Shown piece after piece: positions 15,128 through 23,732 of a stretch of DNA of 64,000 nucleotides. The position numbers were made by a program, and so were the translations under genes. The notes beneath the pieces are model-generated. The model was not told where the DNA came from. It ran no database searches and saw nothing but the letters and a program-made list of their open reading frames with translations. Source of the stretch: an uncultured Collinsella sp. Its GTDB lineage: Bacteria > Actinomycetota > Coriobacteriia > Coriobacteriales > Coriobacteriaceae. The stretch is from contig UQAU01000008.1 in NCBI GenBank assembly GCA_900539035.1, forward strand, positions 1 to 64,000, given 5' to 3'. The stretch's first letter is position 1, and every line of letters begins with the position of its first letter.

Positions 15128-16641
15128 TGGAGAAGCGAGGCAACACGGGCTACGCCGAGGCGTGGCTGCGCCGCATGGGATACCAGCCGGACACCCGCAT
15201 GCAGGGCATGGTGGGCGTCTGGTTCGGCTGGTTCGCGGCGAACAACGGCTGGTACCACTACAGCGAGCGGCGCGGCTTCCGCGTGTACAAGCGCGAGCGC
15301 GCCAGCCTGCACCCGGCGGCGCTCGTGGCCGACGAGTGGGCCAGTCTGCTCATGAACAAGAGCACGATCATCTCCAGCACGAGCGACGAGCGCCGCGCCT
15401 GGATGGCGCGCTACTTCGCCAACCCCAAGGCGACGGGCGGCGTCGGCGACGAGGGGCACGAGGACGGCCAGGCCGCGCAGCAGCCCACGGAGGACAGCGA
15501 CGCGCCCACATCGTTCGCCATGGACAACGCCGACTTCATAGCCCGCGCGTTCGCCATGGGCACGGGCGCGTGGGTCATCGAGCCGCGAGGCGTGACCGAC
15601 AGCGCCTACACGCCCGACGCCGAGCTGCGCATCGTGCGCTACGACGCCACGCAGATAGTCCCGCTCACGTGGAGCGCCGACGACTGCACGCAGTGCGCGT
15701 TCGTGGGCCGCGTGGAGGCCGCCGGGCGCGACTACGACCAGTGCCAGGCCCACGTGCTCAAGGGCGGCACCTACCACATCCTCACGCAGCTGTTCGACAC
15801 CAAGACGCACAAGCAGGTGGCGGTCGAGGGCATCAGCGCCGACATGGACACGCGCTGCACCCGCCCGCTTTTCGCGCTGGTGCGCCCCGCCGTGTCGAAC
15901 CGCTTCTACGATTACTGCGCGATGGGCGCGAGCGTGTACTGCAACGCCGTGGGGGCCATGAAGGTGGTCGACGAGGCCGCCACCTCCCTGCTCGACCACA
16001 TTCGCGTGGGCCGCCCGCGCACGTTCGTGGACAAGACCCTCATAGAGTCCAAGACCGACAAGGGGCCGGACGGCAGCCTCACGAAGACCTACTACGCCTT
16101 CGGCGAGGCCGACGACACCATCTTCAGCATGAACCCCGGCGACGAGGGGTCGGCCAAGATTCAGACCGTTCAGAGCGACCTCAAGGCCGACGAGAACGCC
16201 AGCGCCATCAACACGGGCCTGCGCCTGCTGTCGGTGGCGTGCGGCTTCGGCAACGGCTACTTCTCCTGGGAGTCGCACACGGGCCTGAAGACCGCCAAGG
16301 AGGTGGCGGCCGACAACTCGCAGCTGATGCGATCCATCCACCGGCACGAGAACGCCCTGCGCAAGTCCATCGTGCGCCTCGTGAACGGCATGGCCGACGC
16401 GTGCCGCAGCATCAAGGGCGAGGCCGTGCCCTACGGCGACGTCACCGTGGACTTCGACGACTCCATCATCAGCGACACGCAGAGCGCGCGCGAGATGGCC
16501 ATGAGCGAGGTCGGCGCGGGCATCATGGCCCCGTGGGAGTACCGCCGCCGCTTCTACGGCGAGACCAGCAACGAGGCCAAGGCCAACGTGCCCGAGCAGC
16601 AGGGCGGCGCGTTCGACATGCTGGGCGACGGGCTCGCCTGA
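15127..16641 (+). CDS. portal protein (SPP1 gp6-like)
   Basis: This 504-aa protein has the length and features of SPP1/A118-type portals: ASLHPAALVADEWASLLMNK near residue 60, FIARAFAMGTGAWVIEP near 140, and a long helical section before an acidic C-terminus. It would form the dodecameric head vertex through which DNA is packaged. Its position between terL and the minor capsid gene is standard. Start and stop overlap both neighbours by a base or more. Confidence 0.9.
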   Translation: MEKRGNTGYAEAWLRRMGYQPDTRMQGMVGVWFGWFAANNGWYHYSERRGFRVYKRERASLHPAALVADEWASLLMNKSTIISSTSDERRAWMARYFANPKATGGVGDEGHEDGQAAQQPTEDSDAPTSFAMDNADFIARAFAMGTGAWVIEPRGVTDSAYTPDAELRIVRYDATQIVPLTWSADDCTQCAFVGRVEAAGRDYDQCQAHVLKGGTYHILTQLFDTKTHKQVAVEGISADMDTRCTRPLFALVRPAVSNRFYDYCAMGASVYCNAVGAMKVVDEAATSLLDHIRVGRPRTFVDKTLIESKTDKGPDGSLTKTYYAFGEADDTIFSMNPGDEGSAKIQTVQSDLKADENASAINTGLRLLSVACGFGNGYFSWESHTGLKTAKEVAADNSQLMRSIHRHENALRKSIVRLVNGMADACRSIKGEAVPYGDVTVDFDDSIISDTQSAREMAMSEVGAGIMAPWEYRRRFYGETSNEAKANVPEQQGGAFDMLGDGLA

Positions 16642-18362
16642 TGCTGGGGCCGGACTACATAGAGCACTTCACCGACGCAGCGCAGGGGGCCATGGACGAA
16701 TACACCCTGCGCCTGGTGTGCATCTACGCCGCGCTCATAGGCTCCATCGACTTCGAGGGCGACAGCGCCTACTCGCAGGCCGCCCGCAAGGCGGCGCTTG
16801 CCGCCAAGGACGTGCAGAAGGCCATGAACGAGGAGGGCCGCAGAGCCGCGCGCGAGGCTGCTAAGGCTGCGGCCGAGGCCGTGGCCAAGAGCGCCGAGGC
16901 CGACCTGGCCACGCTGGGCACGGCCATGGGCGCGCTGTCCAAGACGATGCAGTGGAGGCTGCACAACTCATCGCGGGCCACGGCGGCGGGAGTGCAGGAC
17001 GTCGTGAGCCGCGACAACCTGAAGATGCCCGCCAACGTGCAGCGCGCCTACCTCGAAGTCGTGGCGCAGGCCGTGGCTCGGGTGAACTCGGGCATGGCGG
17101 GCTACGAGCAGGCCACCCGCGAGGCCGTGCTGAAGCTGGCGCGGCGCGGCGTGTCCGTCGTGGACTACAAGAGCGGGGCGTGGGCGCAGCCCGACGTGGC
17201 CATGCGCCGCCACATTCGCACGCAGGCGGTGCAGGCCGGCAGCCGCAACACGCTGGAGCTGCTTGAAGAGACCGGGCACGACCTCGTGCAGACCTCCTCG
17301 CACGGCGGGGCGCGCGAGAGCCACGCCAAGTGGCAGGGCCGCGTGTTCAGTCTGTCGGGCAAGTCCAAGAAGTACCCGCCGTTCTACCGCGAGACGGGCT
17401 ACGGCTCTGTCGATGGCCTGTGCGGCGCGAACTGCAAGCACGACTTCGGCATCTACGTGGAGGGCCAGCAGCTGCGGTACGAGCGCGATCCAGATGGCGG
17501 CGACGAGAAGCGCGAGGAGCGATACCAGGCAGAGCAGAAGCAGCGCGAGCTTGAGCGCGGCATACGCGCCGCTAAGCGCGAGGCAACGGCCCTGGAGGCC
17601 GCCGGGCTCGACAACACCAAGGAGCGCCTGCGCCTGGGCAAGCTGCAGAAGCGCCAGCGCGAGCACATAGCCGCCCATCCCTACCTGTCCCGCGAGCGCA
17701 CGCGCGAGGCCGCCGTGGAATCGAAGGAGCGCATCTACCCGCTTGCCACGGACAAGACCTGGGTGCGCGAGAAGTTCATGCCGGGCAAGGGCGCGGGCAC
17801 CGCCGCAGACGTGAGCCGCCGCGCCGTGAACGGCAGGGCCTACCACGACAAGGTGGCGTCCCTTCCCATCCCGAAGCGCGCAAGCGAGGCCGTGTACGCC
17901 GAGAGCCGCCGCATCCTGCGCGACCGCGACGGCACGGGCTACGAACGCATGTCCGTCGTGTCGTGGAAGAAGGGCGAGCGCGTCACCGACACCTTCGGGC
18001 ACGGCCTGAAGAGCCAGGCGTGCGGCCTGACCGCCAAGCAGGTGGAGGTGTGCAGGCGCACCAAGGGCGGCGTGGTGCTGATCCACAACCACCCCATGAG
18101 CTCGCCGCCGTCGTGGACCGACATTCGAACGGTGGCGGAAAACGACTGGGTGCGCAGCTCGGTGGTGGCGTGCCACGATGGTACAATCTACGAAATCAAG
18201 GTGAACGACCGCAGCGTCGTGCAAGCGTACGAGGAGCTGCGAGAGCTGGCGAAAAGAGAGTGCCCGAACGCGGGCGGCGACGTTATCGACCAGCTTGCCA
18301 CCGAAATGCTCTACGAGCGAAACGAGGAAGCGAAATGGTTCAGGCTGACAAAAAAGAAGTGA
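16641..18362 (+). CDS. minor capsid protein with C-terminal JAMM/RadC-like domain
   Basis: This 573-aa protein has an N-terminal phage minor capsid (min_cap2) region with a long Ala-rich helix, then HGGARESHAKWQGRVFSLSG (about residues 220-240), typical of the family. A C-terminal JAMM-like fold follows, with HNHPMSSPPSWTD (His482, His484, Asp494 as likely metal ligands). Such domains at the end of head proteins may be peptidases acting during infection or polymorphic toxin-like cargo. The fusion is seen in the sequence; its activity is inferred. Confidence 0.85.
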   Translation: MLGPDYIEHFTDAAQGAMDEYTLRLVCIYAALIGSIDFEGDSAYSQAARKAALAAKDVQKAMNEEGRRAAREAAKAAAEAVAKSAEADLATLGTAMGALSKTMQWRLHNSSRATAAGVQDVVSRDNLKMPANVQRAYLEVVAQAVARVNSGMAGYEQATREAVLKLARRGVSVVDYKSGAWAQPDVAMRRHIRTQAVQAGSRNTLELLEETGHDLVQTSSHGGARESHAKWQGRVFSLSGKSKKYPPFYRETGYGSVDGLCGANCKHDFGIYVEGQQLRYERDPDGGDEKREERYQAEQKQRELERGIRAAKREATALEAAGLDNTKERLRLGKLQKRQREHIAAHPYLSRERTREAAVESKERIYPLATDKTWVREKFMPGKGAGTAADVSRRAVNGRAYHDKVASLPIPKRASEAVYAESRRILRDRDGTGYERMSVVSWKKGERVTDTFGHGLKSQACGLTAKQVEVCRRTKGGVVLIHNHPMSSPPSWTDIRTVAENDWVRSSVVACHDGTIYEIKVNDRSVVQAYEELRELAKRECPNAGGDVIDQLATEMLYERNEEAKWFRLTKKK

Positions 18363-18499
18363 CGCCAGAGGATTGGGTGCTCGTCATAGACGACAGCGCC
18401 TCCGAGTCGAAAGCCGCCGAAAAGCTGACCAAAGAAGAGCGCGAGGAGCTTTTCGCCAAGTCCCGCAAGGTTCTGCGCGACGCGGGGCTGATGAAGTAG
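18335..18499 (+). CDS. small hypothetical phage protein
   Basis: A 54-aa frame starting within the 3' end of the minor capsid gene, highly charged (EDWVLVIDDSASESKAAEKL, then EEREELFAKSRKVL). No family is recognised. It is the last frame before a terminator. It could be a regulator or inhibitor of the JAMM domain, but that is speculation from position only. Confidence 0.55.
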   Translation: MVQADKKEVTPEDWVLVIDDSASESKAAEKLTKEEREELFAKSRKVLRDAGLMK

Positions 18500-18531
18500 A
18501 CCAAGCGACAACCGAGTAGACGCACGGCATC

Positions 18532-18563
18532 AAGGCCGCCCATCACGGGCGGCCTTTTCTTTT
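18532..18563 (+). terminator. terminator after the packaging block
   Basis: A perfect 10-bp stem (18532-18541 with 18547-18556, ATCAC loop) followed by TTTTCTTTT. Confidence 0.9.
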
Positions 18564-18582
18564 GCCTGGCGACACCTCGGGG
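18561..18582 (+). promoter_or_regulatory. post-terminator GGCGACAC box, copy 2
   Basis: GCCTGGCGACACCTCGGGGA lies immediately behind the terminator and matches the copy at 34271 at all but two positions. Further GCGACAAC words follow at about 18606, 18633 and 18671 before the scaffold gene. It is a likely control region for capsid expression; no clear sigma70 promoter is visible. Confidence 0.45.
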
Positions 18583-18699
18583 AAGATGCGGTCACGCGAT
18601 GGGGCGGCGACAACATGCCCCGCACGCGACCGCGGCGACAACGGCGGGCCATCCAAGCGCGCAGGGAAGCGCGACAACCAAACACGGAAGGAGCAAGCG

Positions 18700-19260
18700 A
18701 TGGCGGACGACAACAAGCCCCAAGGCAACGAGGGCGGCGACAACGGCCAGCAGACCGAGCCCGCGAAGGAGGTCGTGTCCTACGCGAAGTACAAGCGCGA
18801 GACCGACGAGTACCAGGAGCAGGTGAAGGCCCTCAAGGCCGAGCTGGAGCAGCGCGACAAGCAGATCGAGGAGTTCACCGCCAAGGCGGGCAACGCCGAC
18901 GAGCTGCAGGCCGCGCTCGACAAGGCCAAGGCCGACAACGAGGCGTACAAGGCCGACGCCGAGAAGCGCGAGGCCGACATGCGCCGCGACTTCGCCATCG
19001 ACACCAAGCTGGCGCAGATGGGCGTGCGCAACGCCAAGGCGGCGCGCGCGATCATCCCGAACATCGCTGACGCGAAGCTGGACGAGCAGGGCAACCTCAC
19101 GGGCATCGACTTCGAGGCCCTGAAGAAGGATAACGCCTACATGTTCACCGACCAGCCCCGCGAGAGCGCGGGCGGCGACCCCAAGGGCGGCGCAGGCTCC
19201 GACGGCCTGGCCGACTTCCGCGCAGCTTTCGGACTCACCGACGAATCTTCAAAGGAGTAA
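18700..19260 (+). CDS. phage scaffolding protein (GP20-like)
   Basis: This 186-aa protein is of the GP20 scaffold type: a long central coiled coil (residues about 25-100, with EYQEQVKALKAELEQRDKQI) and a C-terminal segment ending ADFRAAFGLTDESSKE that probably contacts the capsid protein. It would direct procapsid assembly and then leave. The ATG at 18700 follows AAGGAG; the longer upstream frame lacks homology. It directly precedes the major capsid gene. Confidence 0.88.
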   Translation: MADDNKPQGNEGGDNGQQTEPAKEVVSYAKYKRETDEYQEQVKALKAELEQRDKQIEEFTAKAGNADELQAALDKAKADNEAYKADAEKREADMRRDFAIDTKLAQMGVRNAKAARAIIPNIADAKLDEQGNLTGIDFEALKKDNAYMFTDQPRESAGGDPKGGAGSDGLADFRAAFGLTDESSKE

Positions 19261-19263
19261 ATC

Positions 19264-20145
19264 ATGCCAAACAGCATCGAACTGCCCAAGGGCTACGAGA
19301 ACGTGCTCATGGAGGCGTACCGCAAGGAATCCCTGACCGCAGTGCTTGAGAGCGCCGCGCCGCAGGGCAACATCGCGCAGATGGAGCAGCTGGGCGAGTT
19401 CTACTATCCCGTCTACTCCATGGGTGGCCTGGGCGACGTGCAGGCCAACGGGCGACTGCCTCAGAACAGCGGCGCGTCCCTGACTTGGAAGCCCATCAGC
19501 GCCAACTACGACCGCGGCACCATCCTGGAAATCGACCAGAAAGTGGACGCCCAGTCCTTCAATCTGGCGTTCGGCAACGCCGCCGCGCACTTCAACCGCA
19601 CCAAGGTGGTGCCCGAGGGAGACGCGTTCGTGTTCTCCACGCTGTGCGCAGGCACCGGCATCACCAAGGAGCAGAAGACCTACGCCGACGGCGCGGACAT
19701 GCTCAAGGGCCTGAACGCCGCCATGTGCGACATGGACGAGAAGGAGGTGCCGGAAGAGGGCCGCGTGCTGTTCATCACCCCCACCCTGCTGGGTATGGTG
19801 AAGGACCTGGACACCACCAAGTCCCGAGAGGCGCTGGACGGCTTCTCCTCCATCGTGAAGGTGCCGCAGTCCCGCTTCTACAGCGCCATCGACCTTTTGG
19901 ACGGCACCACCAAGGACGAGGAGATCGGCCACTACAAGAAGGGCACCGGCGCGGTGGACATGAACTTCCTCATCGTCCACAAGGACGCCGTGGTGCTGCG
20001 CTGGAACTTCGCGCACGGCAAGGTCATCGACGCCGAGGACAACCAGCAGGGCTTCGGCCACCTGTTCAAGTACCGCAAGTACGGCGTGTGCGGCGTGCGC
20101 GAGAACCTGGCGCACTACATCACCGCAGGCATGAAGGCCGCGTAG
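19264..20145 (+). CDS. major capsid protein
   Basis: This 293-aa protein is placed between scaffold and connector genes and is the right size for an HK97-fold capsid subunit. Segments such as SLTWKPISANYDRGTILEID and the long central region fit the Gp5/capsid families of Gram-positive siphoviruses. AAGGAG precedes the ATG at 19264. The assignment rests on gene order, size and overall composition; no single motif is diagnostic. Confidence 0.85.
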   Translation: MPNSIELPKGYENVLMEAYRKESLTAVLESAAPQGNIAQMEQLGEFYYPVYSMGGLGDVQANGRLPQNSGASLTWKPISANYDRGTILEIDQKVDAQSFNLAFGNAAAHFNRTKVVPEGDAFVFSTLCAGTGITKEQKTYADGADMLKGLNAAMCDMDEKEVPEEGRVLFITPTLLGMVKDLDTTKSREALDGFSSIVKVPQSRFYSAIDLLDGTTKDEEIGHYKKGTGAVDMNFLIVHKDAVVLRWNFAHGKVIDAEDNQQGFGHLFKYRKYGVCGVRENLAHYITAGMKAA

Positions 20146-20159
20146 GAAGGAGGCGCGAC

Positions 20160-20315
20160 ATGCGCACCGTTGGACTGGCCTTCGAGAAGGAGGCCCCGAA
20201 GAAGGCCAAGCCCGCCAAGGGCAAGGCGGAAAAGCCCGAGGCGAAGGCCGCAGACGAGCAGCCCGCCAAGGGCAAGGCGGAAAAGCCCGAGGCGGCCGAG
20301 GACGATGGAAACTAG
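20160..20315 (+). CDS. short Lys/Ala-rich head protein
   Basis: A 51-aa frame with a basic, repetitive tail: PAKGKAEKPEA occurs twice, from a DNA repeat of about 33 bp at roughly 20211 and 20262. Short Lys/Ala-rich proteins after the capsid gene occur in related phages and may bind DNA or decorate the head. It overlaps the next gene by 11 nt. Function unknown. Confidence 0.55.
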   Translation: MRTVGLAFEKEAPKKAKPAKGKAEKPEAKAADEQPAKGKAEKPEAAEDDGN

Positions 20316-20664
20316 AGCCCCGACCCACGAGGACTACCTGGCAGCCGGGCGCGGGGAGCTGTCCGCCGAGGAGTTCAAGGCGGCGCTCCCCCACGCCACG
20401 GCAGCCGTGCGCGACCTGATCTTCCCCAACGAGCCGGACGGCTCCGAGGAGTGGGCGCGCGCGGTCATGGCGGCCTGCGAGGTCGACGCCGCGTACGGAT
20501 GCTCGGGCGGCATCATGGAGGGCGGCGGCTTTACCGTCGGCTCGTTCTCGTGGAACCCCGGTACCGAAGGGGCCAGCACCTACCGCAGCGACATGGAGGC
20601 CGCCGTCCGCCGCGAGCTGCTTGGAACGCCGCTGCTCTACGCGGGCATCGGGGGTACCAGATGA
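20305..20664 (+). CDS. head-tail connector protein
   Basis: A 119-aa protein in the position of the first connector (gp6/gp15-like adaptor). Its helical N-terminus (THEDYLAAGRGELSAEEFKA) and RRELLGTPLLYAGIGGTR end resemble phage head-tail adaptors. It overlaps both neighbours. The assignment is mainly from gene order. Confidence 0.7.
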   Translation: METRAPTHEDYLAAGRGELSAEEFKAALPHATAAVRDLIFPNEPDGSEEWARAVMAACEVDAAYGCSGGIMEGGGFTVGSFSWNPGTEGASTYRSDMEAAVRRELLGTPLLYAGIGGTR

Positions 20665-20990
20665 TGCGGGTGCCGCGCTCGGCGCGGCCCTCCACCATGT
20701 TCGTCAAGGTGCCCAGGGAGGGCGGCTACGGCGGCGAGTTCGAGCAGCCCGTCGAGGTGCGCCGCGTGCGCTTCGAGCCCGTCTCGGCGTGGCTCGTGCG
20801 CGAGTACGCCCTAGGCGACGGCGCGCAGGGCCTCGTGATAGCAGACGGCGCGGACAGCCCCGGCATGTTCGACGTGCCCGTGGGCAGCCGCGTGAGCATC
20901 GACGGGGGCGAGTGGATGAACGTGGCGAGGTGCACGCCCCGCCGCGCGTTCGGCACCCGTCCCCACCACTGGGAACTGGAGGTGAGGTAG
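20661..20990 (+). CDS. minor capsid / head closure protein
   Basis: This 109-aa, beta-rich protein follows the adaptor and includes FEPVSAWLVREYALGDGAQG and SRVSIDGGEWMNV, typical of putative minor capsid proteins that act as stoppers between portal and tail. The start overlaps the previous stop (ATGATG). No catalytic motif is expected or seen. Confidence 0.7.
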   Translation: MMRVPRSARPSTMFVKVPREGGYGGEFEQPVEVRRVRFEPVSAWLVREYALGDGAQGLVIADGADSPGMFDVPVGSRVSIDGGEWMNVARCTPRRAFGTRPHHWELEVR

Positions 20991-20992
20991 CC

Positions 20993-21343
20993 ATGCCCGC
21001 AGCAGTTACGGTCGACCTGACCAAGCTCATGAAGCGTTTCAGCGCGAAGGAGCTGGAGGCCAAGCAGGTGAAGTTCGCCATGAGCGTGGCCGAGGACATG
21101 AACGCGTTCACGCCAGAGGACACCAAGCGCATGCACAACTCCATGCAGGCCGCCTCCGACTTCAGGCAGGGCCTCGTCATATGGGACGCCGACTACGCCG
21201 CCTACGTGCGCGACCTGCCCGACAGCTCCATCAAGCACGGCAAGAACCCGAGGGCCAAGGCCGACTGGCCGAAGGCCGCGAAGGAAGCGCATGGCGAGGA
21301 CTGGGAGCGCCTGGCCGTCGACCTCCTGACCGAGGGGGCGTGA
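20993..21343 (+). CDS. minor capsid protein (gp10-like)
   Basis: This 116-aa protein shows the plan of HK97 gp10-like connectors: an N-terminal helix, then FTPEDTKRMHNSMQ, where cousins read TPVDTGRLRxS, then IWDADYAAYVRDLPD and a C-terminal helix. It probably sits at the head-tail joint. It is two bases after the previous gene. Confidence 0.75.
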   Translation: MPAAVTVDLTKLMKRFSAKELEAKQVKFAMSVAEDMNAFTPEDTKRMHNSMQAASDFRQGLVIWDADYAAYVRDLPDSSIKHGKNPRAKADWPKAAKEAHGEDWERLAVDLLTEGA

Positions 21344-21344
21344 C

Positions 21345-21743
21345 ATGGCCCCGGACGTGATGGAGGCGGCGAAGGCCGCCATAGAGGCCCTGGGCTACGG
21401 CCCGGTGCTCCTCACCCGCCTGGCCGCCTCGCGCGGCCACGACGACGCGGTGGTGCTGCGGCCCATGCCCACCACCGACGCGGTGCGCCACATGGACGGC
21501 ACCCGCCGTGTCGGATACGTGCTGCAGGTCATCGTGAAGGACACCTCCGAGGCCAAGGCCATGGGCGACGCCTACGACCTGGCCGACGCGTTGGACGGGG
21601 CCGACCTGTCCTCGCCCACCGGCTCCTACGGCTTCATCAGCGCGGCGCTGTACACAGAGCCGCAGGAGATAACGCCGCCGGAGGGCGGGCCGTACCTGTG
21701 GGAGTTCCGAATCAAAGCGACCATAACCATAGAGAAGGGATAA
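21345..21743 (+). CDS. tail terminator / minor capsid protein
   Basis: This 132-aa protein is of the size and position of tail terminators. VMEAAKAAIEALGYGPVLLT, a beta-rich centre and YLWEFRIKATITIEKG at the end fit this family. It would cap the tail tube to join it to the head. It precedes the major tail gene by 2 bp. Confidence 0.72.
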   Translation: MAPDVMEAAKAAIEALGYGPVLLTRLAASRGHDDAVVLRPMPTTDAVRHMDGTRRVGYVLQVIVKDTSEAKAMGDAYDLADALDGADLSSPTGSYGFISAALYTEPQEITPPEGGPYLWEFRIKATITIEKG

Positions 21744-21745
21744 CG

Positions 21746-22462
21746 ATGGCAAAGAACCAAGACCTGGGCTTCGCGCCCAACTACATGAGCGCGCTGGAGA
21801 TCGACACCACGCCAGACGCGGCCAGCCCCACGTGGGCCATCTTCTCGCGCGGCATCACCGAGGTGAAGCCGACCACCAACGAGACCACCGAGACCAAGGA
21901 CTACTACGACGGCTACGGCACTCCCACCGACAAGGTGAAGAGCGTGCAGCCGCAGTACGAGGTCACAGGCGACCGCTGCTACGGCGACCCCGCGCAGGAC
22001 TTCGTTGCCAGCCTGGCGCTTGAGACCGGCGAGGGCCGCACGGGCCACTTCCGCCACACCGACCCCAACGGCGACGTGGTGGAGGGCGACTGCACCTACC
22101 TGGGCCTGACCGTCGGCTCGCAGCAGGGCGCGGCGTCCGACCCCGGCGCGTTCTCCTGCACAATCTCGGGCGCTGGCGCTATGCGCTACATCCCCGCCAA
22201 CAAGCTCAAGCAGCCCACGGGCGTCACCTGCACCGCGCCGACCGGCCCGTCCGTGGGCAAGTCCATGAAGCTCGCGCCGACCGTCACGCCCGCCGAGGCG
22301 AACGCCAAGTGCTTCTTCGCATCGGGCAACACCGACGTGGCCACCGTCGACAGCGACGGCAACGTGACGGGCGTGGCCGCAGGCGAGGCGGTCATCACCG
22401 TGCGCTGCGCGTCCAAGCCGAGCATCTGCACGCAGGTGAAGGTCACCGTGGCGGCGAAGTAG
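21746..22462 (+). CDS. major tail protein with C-terminal Ig-like (BIG2) domain
   Basis: This 238-aa protein has an N-terminal tail-tube domain (about 1-155). A bacterial Ig-like group 2 domain follows (about 160-238): MKLAPTVTPAEANAKCF, DVATVDSDGNVTGVAAGEAV and ITVRCASK. Ig-like domains on tail tubes stick outward and may bind cell-surface glycans. A strong terminator follows, which would set the high tail-tube output apart from downstream genes. Confidence 0.88.
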   Translation: MAKNQDLGFAPNYMSALEIDTTPDAASPTWAIFSRGITEVKPTTNETTETKDYYDGYGTPTDKVKSVQPQYEVTGDRCYGDPAQDFVASLALETGEGRTGHFRHTDPNGDVVEGDCTYLGLTVGSQQGAASDPGAFSCTISGAGAMRYIPANKLKQPTGVTCTAPTGPSVGKSMKLAPTVTPAEANAKCFFASGNTDVATVDSDGNVTGVAAGEAVITVRCASKPSICTQVKVTVAAK

Positions 22463-22496
22463 CCGCAGGCGACACCAGACATAACCTCCTGGACAT

Positions 22497-22532
22497 GGGG
22501 GCGCGGGCTAGTGAGCGGCCCGCGCCCCTTTT
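22497..22532 (+). terminator. terminator after the major tail gene
   Basis: An 11-bp GC-rich stem (22497-22508 with 22518-22528) and TTTTCT. A GGCGACAC word lies just upstream at 22468-22475. Confidence 0.88.
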
Positions 22533-22570
22533 CTATGCCCGACGCTCACCGCTCACGAAAGGGGCAACAA

Positions 22571-23074
22571 ATGGAACTTCTGAAAAACATCCGCGCGTAC
22601 GAGGACGTGTTCTTCGAGGACCCCGAGGAGAACCCCGACACGCCGCGCTTCCGCGTGTGGTTCGACGACAAGCACATCGAGGAGTACCTGGCCAAGGTCG
22701 GCAACGCCATCGACCGCGCGCAGGCCAACGAGCAGATGGCCCGCGAGGCCGACACCCCCGAGAAGGCGGCCGAGGCCAACGCCGCGCAGGCCCGCCTCAT
22801 GAAGCGCACCATCTCGGCGTTCATCGGCACCGAGGGCTGGGAGCAGCTGCTCGCGTGGATGGGCGGCGACGAGGGCCCCATCGCGCCCGAGGAGAACATC
22901 CGCATCCTGGGCGAGGTCTTCGCCACGTTCCTCAACATGTTGGCGCGCCACGCGACCAGCGAGCAGCTGATGGCGTGCGGCCTTGCATACAGCGAGCGCG
23001 CCGATCAGGTCCAGGCGCTCAACCGCGCCCAGCGCCGCGCCAAGGCCAAGCGCAAGAAGAAGGGCGGCAAGTAA
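22571..23074 (+). CDS. tail assembly chaperone
   Basis: This 167-aa protein follows the major tail gene and precedes a Gp15-like gene and the tape measure gene, the usual place of the first tail chaperone. It has helical, acidic character (ADTPEKAAEANAAQARLMKR) and a basic tail AKAKRKKKGGK. The next gene starts in an overlapping base (TAATG), not by a visible slippery heptamer, so a classical -1 frameshift is not evident. Confidence 0.75.
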   Translation: MELLKNIRAYEDVFFEDPEENPDTPRFRVWFDDKHIEEYLAKVGNAIDRAQANEQMAREADTPEKAAEANAAQARLMKRTISAFIGTEGWEQLLAWMGGDEGPIAPEENIRILGEVFATFLNMLARHATSEQLMACGLAYSERADQVQALNRAQRRAKAKRKKKGGK

Positions 23075-23730
23075 TGCTGCCAGCCGCGCTCACGGCCGAG
23101 CGGGTGCGGCTGCCCGACGGCACGAGCGCCACGCGCTACCCGTGGAACGGCGAGGAGGTGCTGGTGCGCGACGACGCGCTCACGATCATCCGCGTCATCG
23201 AGGTGCTGACCGACGAGGGCAAGTCCGACGACCAGCGCCGGGACGAGTTCCTGGCGCTGTTCTTCGTGGACTGGGCGGACGCGTGGTGCGCATGCGACTA
23301 CGACGCCGCCGAGTTCGTGCGGATGCGCGACGCGGCGGTATGGGACATGTGCGGACTCGACCTGACCGGCGACCGCCCGCACGAGACCCCGCTGTGGGAC
23401 TTGGAGGAGGACGCGGCGCGCATACGCACCAGCTTCCGCCAGGCCTACGGCATCGAGTGGGACGAGGTGCGCGGTCGAATCAGCTTTGCCGAGTTCGTGG
23501 CACTCGTGGGCGGCTGCCCGCAGGACACGCCGCTCGGCGCGGCCATCCACTACCGCAACCCGGCGACCAAGCCGAAGCCAACCAAATACAACAGGCAGGA
23601 GGTCGAGGCCTGGAACGCCGCCCACAAGGCGTTCGAACTCGGCAAAGGCCGCAGCTCACACGGCTCTGAGGAAGGAAGCGACGCGGCGATGCGCGATGTG
23701 TTCGCCGCGCTCAAGAGAGCGACGAGGTGA
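23074..23730 (+). CDS. Gp15-like tail assembly protein
   Basis: This 218-aa protein matches the bacteriophage Gp15 type: RVIEVLTDEGKSDDQRRDEF (about 45-64), WDLEEDAARIRTSFRQAYGI (about 107-126) and ISFAEFVALV. It is the second gene of the tail chaperone pair before the tape measure gene. Start and end overlap both neighbours. Confidence 0.82.
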   Translation: MLPAALTAERVRLPDGTSATRYPWNGEEVLVRDDALTIIRVIEVLTDEGKSDDQRRDEFLALFFVDWADAWCACDYDAAEFVRMRDAAVWDMCGLDLTGDRPHETPLWDLEEDAARIRTSFRQAYGIEWDEVRGRISFAEFVALVGGCPQDTPLGAAIHYRNPATKPKPTKYNRQEVEAWNAAHKAFELGKGRSSHGSEEGSDAAMRDVFAALKRATR

Positions 23731-23732
23731 GC

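Noticed and set aside
15091..16347. 418-residue antisense frame opposite the portal gene
   Set aside because: Shadow frame; the portal reading on the plus strand has matching length and neighbours.
22571..23730. programmed -1 frameshift between tail chaperone genes
   Set aside because: No slippery heptamer is visible near the first stop, and the second gene has its own overlapping ATG.
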